64,000 nt of DNA from Streptomyces sp. RB17. Lineage in GTDB: Bacteria > Actinomycetota > Actinomycetes > Streptomycetales > Streptomycetaceae. Below the pieces are notes generated by a model. That model was not told the DNA's origin. It did not search any database and was given only the letters and a program-made list of their open reading frames with translations. Position 1 is the stretch's first letter; every line of letters starts with the position of its first letter. A program made the position numbers and the translations under genes. The DNA is taken from assembly GCF_009604455.1 (NCBI RefSeq), contig NZ_WEGL01000003.1:558001-622000 (forward strand), in the 5' to 3' direction. Shown here piece after piece: positions 61,029 to 64,000 of the stretch.

Positions 61029-61288
61029 CTCCAGTCGTCGGCCACCGACTCGAACCGCCACCGGTGCACCGCCCGGGTCACCAACTCGGGCTCGGGTTCG
61101 GGAAGTTCGGGGATCCCGGCGTCGTACGGCGCGTCCCACCAGGTGATGACCAGCACCCGGTCCCCGGGCGCGCGCAGGGTCTCCCGGCGCAACGGCTCCG
61201 GGGCCAGCGGCTGTTCCCGCACCCAGGCCAGCAGTTCCCCGCCCCGGCCCGCGACGGCCCGGGCCTCCCACATCAGCGCGACGGTCAC
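61025..61288 (-). CDS. Small cytosolic protein coupled to tsaD, unknown function
   Basis: An 87-residue protein whose GTG start overlaps the tsaD stop as GTGA (61285-61288), so it is translationally coupled to the tsa operon. It is soluble, with a beta-alpha pattern (VALMWEARAVAGRGGELLAWV, RVLVITWWDAPYDAG) and a C-terminal HRWRFESVADDW. The pattern hints at an ABM-like ferredoxin fold, but I do not recognise a named family. Its coupling suggests a link to t6A synthesis or simply convenient placement. Confidence 0.8.
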   Translation of the reverse strand: MTVALMWEARAVAGRGGELLAWVREQPLAPEPLRRETLRAPGDRVLVITWWDAPYDAGIPELPEPEPELVTRAVHRWRFESVADDWS

Positions 61289-62373
61289 GAGTACAGGTTC
61301 TCCTTGCTGACCTCGTGCACATGGTCGTGGTTGCCCGGGACGTGCGCGTCCGTGACCGGCAGGGAGGAGTCGGCCGACAGGTCCAGGCCGGAGGTGGCCC
61401 GGCCCCGGGCGACCATCTCGGCGCCGAGCGCGGCCACCATCGCGCCGTTGTCCGTGCACAGCTTGGGGCGGGGGACGCGGAGGCGGATGCCGGCCTTCTC
61501 ACAGCGCTCCTGGGCGAGTGCGCGCAGCCGGGAGTTGGCCGCGACACCGCCGCCGATCATCAGGTGGTCGACGCCCTCGTCCTTGCAGGCGCGGACGGCC
61601 TTGCGGGTCAGGACGTCGACGACGGCCTCCTGGAAGGAGGCGGCCACATCGCGGACCGGGACCTCCTCGCCGGCCGCGCGCCTGGCCTCGATCCAGCGGG
61701 CCACGGCAGTCTTCAGACCGGAGAAGGAGAAGTCGTACGCCGGGTCGCGGGGGCCGGTCAGGCCTCGCGGGAAGGCGATCGCCTCCGGGTCGCCCTCGCG
61801 CGCGTAGCGGTCGATGACCGGGCCGCCCGGGAAGCCCAGGTTCAGCACGCGGGCAATCTTGTCGAAGGCCTCGCCGGCCGCGTCGTCGATGGTCGAGCCC
61901 ATCGGGCGGACGTCGGAGGTGATGTCGGAGGACAGCAGCAGCGAGGAGTGGCCGCCGGAGACCAGCAGGGCCATCGTCGGCTCGGGCAGCGGGCCGTGCT
62001 CCAGCTGGTCGACGCAGATGTGCGAGGCGAGGTGGTTGACGCCGTACAGGGGCTTGCCGAGGGCGTAGGCGTACGCCTTGGCCGCCGAGACGCCGACGAG
62101 CAGGGCGCCCGCGAGACCGGGCCCCGCGGTCACGGCGATGCCGTCGAGGTCCCTGGCGGAGACACCGGCCTCCTTCAGCGCCCGGTCGATGGTCGGCACC
62201 ATCGCCTCCAGATGGGCGCGGGACGCCACCTCGGGGACGACACCGCCGAAGCGGGCGTGCTCGTCGACGCTGGAGGCGACGGCGTCCGCCAGCAGGGTGG
62301 TGCCGCGGACGATGCCGACGCCGGTCTCGTCGCAGGAGGTCTCGATGCCGAGGACGAGGGGTTCGTCAGTCAT
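61285..62373 (-). CDS. tsaD: tRNA N6-threonylcarbamoyladenosine synthase TsaD (Kae1)
   Basis: Transfers the threonylcarbamoyl group to A37 of ANN-decoding tRNAs, with TsaB. A 362-residue ASKHA-fold enzyme: LGIETSCDETGVG (8-20), metal-binding HLASH (His114, His118), LLVSGGHSSLLL, GGPVIDRYAREGD, FSFSGLKTAV and the C-terminal CTDNGAMVAALGAEM. It overlaps rimI by 8 bases upstream and the small gene by GTGA downstream: a compact operon. Confidence 0.97.
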   Translation of the reverse strand: MTDEPLVLGIETSCDETGVGIVRGTTLLADAVASSVDEHARFGGVVPEVASRAHLEAMVPTIDRALKEAGVSARDLDGIAVTAGPGLAGALLVGVSAAKAYAYALGKPLYGVNHLASHICVDQLEHGPLPEPTMALLVSGGHSSLLLSSDITSDVRPMGSTIDDAAGEAFDKIARVLNLGFPGGPVIDRYAREGDPEAIAFPRGLTGPRDPAYDFSFSGLKTAVARWIEARRAAGEEVPVRDVAASFQEAVVDVLTRKAVRACKDEGVDHLMIGGGVAANSRLRALAQERCEKAGIRLRVPRPKLCTDNGAMVAALGAEMVARGRATSGLDLSADSSLPVTDAHVPGNHDHVHEVSKENLYS

Positions 62374-62860
62374 GGGTCTCGGTTTCTCGTACTGAAGCGG
62401 AAGGGTCGCTCAGGCGCATGACCAGGGCGTCCACGTTGCCCGGCTGGTAGTAACCGCGCCGGAAGCCGATCGGCTCGAAGCCGAAGCGCTCGTAGAGCTT
62501 CTGCGCGCGGACGTTGTCCACCCGGCATTCGAGCATCACCTCGTGGCACTCGAAGGCGGTCGCCGCGCGCAGCAGCTCGGTGAGCAGACGGGCGCCGAGG
62601 CCGGTGCCCTGGTGGTCGCGGGCCACCGCGATGGTCTGGACGTCGCCCTGCTCGCCGGCGGCGACCAGTCCGGCGTAGCCGACGATACGGCCGTCGGTCT
62701 CGGCCACGAGATAGCGCCGGGTCGCCTCGGCGCCCCGGGCGTGGGCCAGCTCGGACCAGAACATGCCCCGGGACCAGGTGTCCTCGGGGAACAGGTCCTT
62801 CTCCAGCTCCAGGACCGGGTCGATGTCCCACCAGCGCATCTCGCGCAGTCGTACGGTCAC
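62366..62860 (-). CDS. rimI: Ribosomal-protein-alanine N-acetyltransferase RimI
   Basis: Acetylates the N-terminal Ala of ribosomal protein S18 (and possibly others). A 164-residue GNAT: LREMRWWDIDPVLELEKDLF, the acetyl-CoA motif VQTIAVARDHQGTGLGARLL, then CRVDNVRAQKLYERFGFEPI and RRGYYQPGNVDALVM. GTG 62860 overlaps the tsaB stop (GTGA). The tsaB-rimI-tsaD order is common in bacteria. Confidence 0.95.
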   Translation of the reverse strand: MTVRLREMRWWDIDPVLELEKDLFPEDTWSRGMFWSELAHARGAEATRRYLVAETDGRIVGYAGLVAAGEQGDVQTIAVARDHQGTGLGARLLTELLRAATAFECHEVMLECRVDNVRAQKLYERFGFEPIGFRRGYYQPGNVDALVMRLSDPSASVRETETHD

Positions 62861-63513
62861 TTCGGGGTGACCACCTTGTAGTTCTTGGGAACCTGGGCGT
62901 CCGGGCGGCGCAGGTACATCGGCCGGGGGGCCGGCAGCTCCTCGCCGGCGGCCAGTTTCTCCACGGCGAGCGAGGCGAGGGCGGCGGCCGAGACGTGCTC
63001 GGGCTCGTGGGCGCTCGGGAACGTGTCCGGGTAGAGCAGCGCGCCCGCGCCCACCGCCGGGAGGCCCGCGACCCGCTCGGCGATGTCGGCCGGCCGGTCC
63101 ACGGCCGGGCCGGTCAGCCGGGTGCGGGAGTCGGCGTACGTCGCCCAGTAGACCTCCTTGCGCCGGGCGTCGGTCGCCACGACGAAGGGGCCCTTCTCGA
63201 TGTCGGTGGCGTAGGCGAGGCCGTCCAGCGTGCACAGGCCGTGGACGGGGACGCCGAGCGCCAGACCGAAGGTGTCGGCGGTCATCAGGCCGACGCGCAG
63301 GCCGGTGTACGGGCCGGGGCCGATGCCGACGACGACGCCGGTGACGGCGTCCAGCTTGAGCCCGGTCTCGGCGAGCACACGGTCCACGGCCGGCAGCAGC
63401 AGCTCTCCGTGCCGGCGCGCGTCCACCTGGCTCGACGAGGCGATGACGTCCGTGCCGTCGTGCAGCGCGACGGTGACGGCGGGTGTTGCGGTATCCAGAG
63501 CGAGCAAGAGCAC
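62857..63513 (-). CDS. tsaB: tRNA threonylcarbamoyladenosine biosynthesis protein TsaB
   Basis: Partner and activator of TsaD in t6A synthesis; TsaB and TsaD dimerise and TsaE-type ATPase joins them. A 218-residue ASKHA-fold protein: LLLALDTATPAVTVALHDGT, GIGPGPYTGLRVGLMTADTF, GVPVHGLCTLDGLAYA and KEVYWATY. It starts at GTG 63513 and is first in the tsaB-rimI-tsaD operon. It is divergent from the secreted-protein gene at 63642. Confidence 0.95.
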   Translation of the reverse strand: MLLLALDTATPAVTVALHDGTDVIASSSQVDARRHGELLLPAVDRVLAETGLKLDAVTGVVVGIGPGPYTGLRVGLMTADTFGLALGVPVHGLCTLDGLAYATDIEKGPFVVATDARRKEVYWATYADSRTRLTGPAVDRPADIAERVAGLPAVGAGALLYPDTFPSAHEPEHVSAAALASLAVEKLAAGEELPAPRPMYLRRPDAQVPKNYKVVTPK

Positions 63514-63641
63514 GCGAACAGCCTACGGCGCCCGCGCCGCGTACATCGCCGTCCTGGGCGTACGGTCACCGACTGCTACGGTCTGTACGAAGTACGACAT
63601 ATGACGCGAGGCATATCGCACCAGGCAGAGGTGGGGCGCAC

Positions 63642-64000
63642 GTGGCAAGGACCAGCTCGGCGATCGTGGCCGGCCTCACCGCGGCGGCCCTCGGAGCCGT
63701 GGGCTTCCTCGCCTACCAGGCCCAGGCGACCGCACCGGCGAGCCTGGGCGGCAGACCCGGGCCGAACGCGTCCCCCTCGCTTCCGCGGTACCGGCACGAC
63801 CCGGCGACGGTGCCCGTCGGGTCCGGTACGGGTGAACGGGTCGTGTACTCGGTGGACGACGACCGGGTCTGGCTGGTCGACCGCGGGAACTACCTGGAGC
63901 GCAGCTTCAAGGTCACCCCCGGCTCGGTGGATCCGCTGCCGGGCTCCTACTGGGTCACGTCCCGGTCGAGCGCGACCACCGGCACGGACGGGACCCCTGT
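63642..64000 (+). CDS. Secreted or membrane-anchored protein, N-terminal part (runs off right edge)
   Basis: About 119 residues visible from GTG 63642. A short basic start and one hydrophobic segment (AIVAGLTAAALGAVGFLAYQ) form an uncleaved anchor or signal peptide. A Pro/Ser/Gly linker follows, then a beta-rich domain with ERVVYSVDDDRVWLVDRGNY and YWVTSRSSATTGTDG. No catalytic motif is visible in this part. Related actinobacterial proteins of this opening are annotated as hypothetical; an L,D-transpeptidase-like domain could follow but cannot be seen. Confidence 0.75.
   Translation, partial: MARTSSAIVAGLTAAALGAVGFLAYQAQATAPASLGGRPGPNASPSLPRYRHDPATVPVGSGTGERVVYSVDDDRVWLVDRGNYLERSFKVTPGSVDPLPGSYWVTSRSSATTGTDGTP

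Overview
The window is about 72-75% GC by eye, with strong third-position G/C bias and frequent GTG/TTG starts. It carries bldM, whiD, a ShbA-type sigma factor, a LAXTG sortase substrate, c-di-AMP riboswitch control of a cell-wall hydrolase and a His-tailed GroEL beside GroES. Together these identify a Streptomyces chromosome, core region. From memory, the gene order resembles the S. coelicolor segment around SCO4750-SCO4797.

Layout. 1-6.3 kb: 5' part of pcrA (minus, running off the left edge), an NlpC/P60 hydrolase behind a c-di-AMP riboswitch, two membrane proteins, and a second NlpC/P60 gene with a 173-bp MITE-like element sitting exactly at its stop codon. 6.3-15.3 kb: a two-component system (PspC-domain kinase plus LuxR-type regulator) divergent from a PspC membrane protein, then DoxX, a large IPT-like membrane protein, a DUF4429/SHOCT protein, a class II aldolase and an FMN-binding oxidase-fold protein. 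15.3-19.3 kb: guaA, then a chorismate mutase preceded by an apparent aromatic-amino-acid attenuation leader, a gene-free but highly structured stretch, and a LAETG cell-wall protein. 19.3-22.9 kb: GMC oxidoreductase plus succinate-semialdehyde dehydrogenase behind a 22-bp palindrome. 22.9-35.1 kb: six consecutive minus-strand Ser/Thr kinase-family genes; five have one membrane span and similar outer domains, and one of these five is a clear pseudokinase. 35.3-42.0 kb: glpD, a nucleotide-sugar dehydrogenase homologue lacking its catalytic residues, guaB3 and guaB. 42.2-45.4 kb: shbA, 1.25 kb of repeat-rich non-coding DNA, and the divergent bldM/whiD pair. 45.5-51.3 kb: LysR, MOSC, SDR and SnoaL-like genes, then groES-groEL under two CIRCE operators. 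51.3-60.9 kb: two coupled lipoprotein deacetylases, a THUMP-like methyltransferase, an ECF42-type sigma factor with its DGPF partner, a frameshifted FG-GAP pseudogene, an LCP protein, a CBM2 remnant, a LacI regulator and a COG4705 membrane protein. 60.9-64 kb: an atypical tRNA-Gly(UCC) with its own promoter, the tsaB-rimI-tsaD operon with a coupled small gene, and the start of a secreted protein.

Functionally the window mixes purine synthesis (guaA, guaB, guaB3), translation quality (tsaBD, rimI, groESL), envelope remodelling (NlpC/P60, deacetylases, LCP, sortase substrate) and developmental control (bldM, whiD, shbA). Best candidates for something undescribed: the atypical tRNA-Gly, the dead nucleotide-sugar dehydrogenase, the pseudokinase inside the kinase array, the chorismate mutase leader, the multi-hairpin stretch after it, and the repeat field upstream of shbA.
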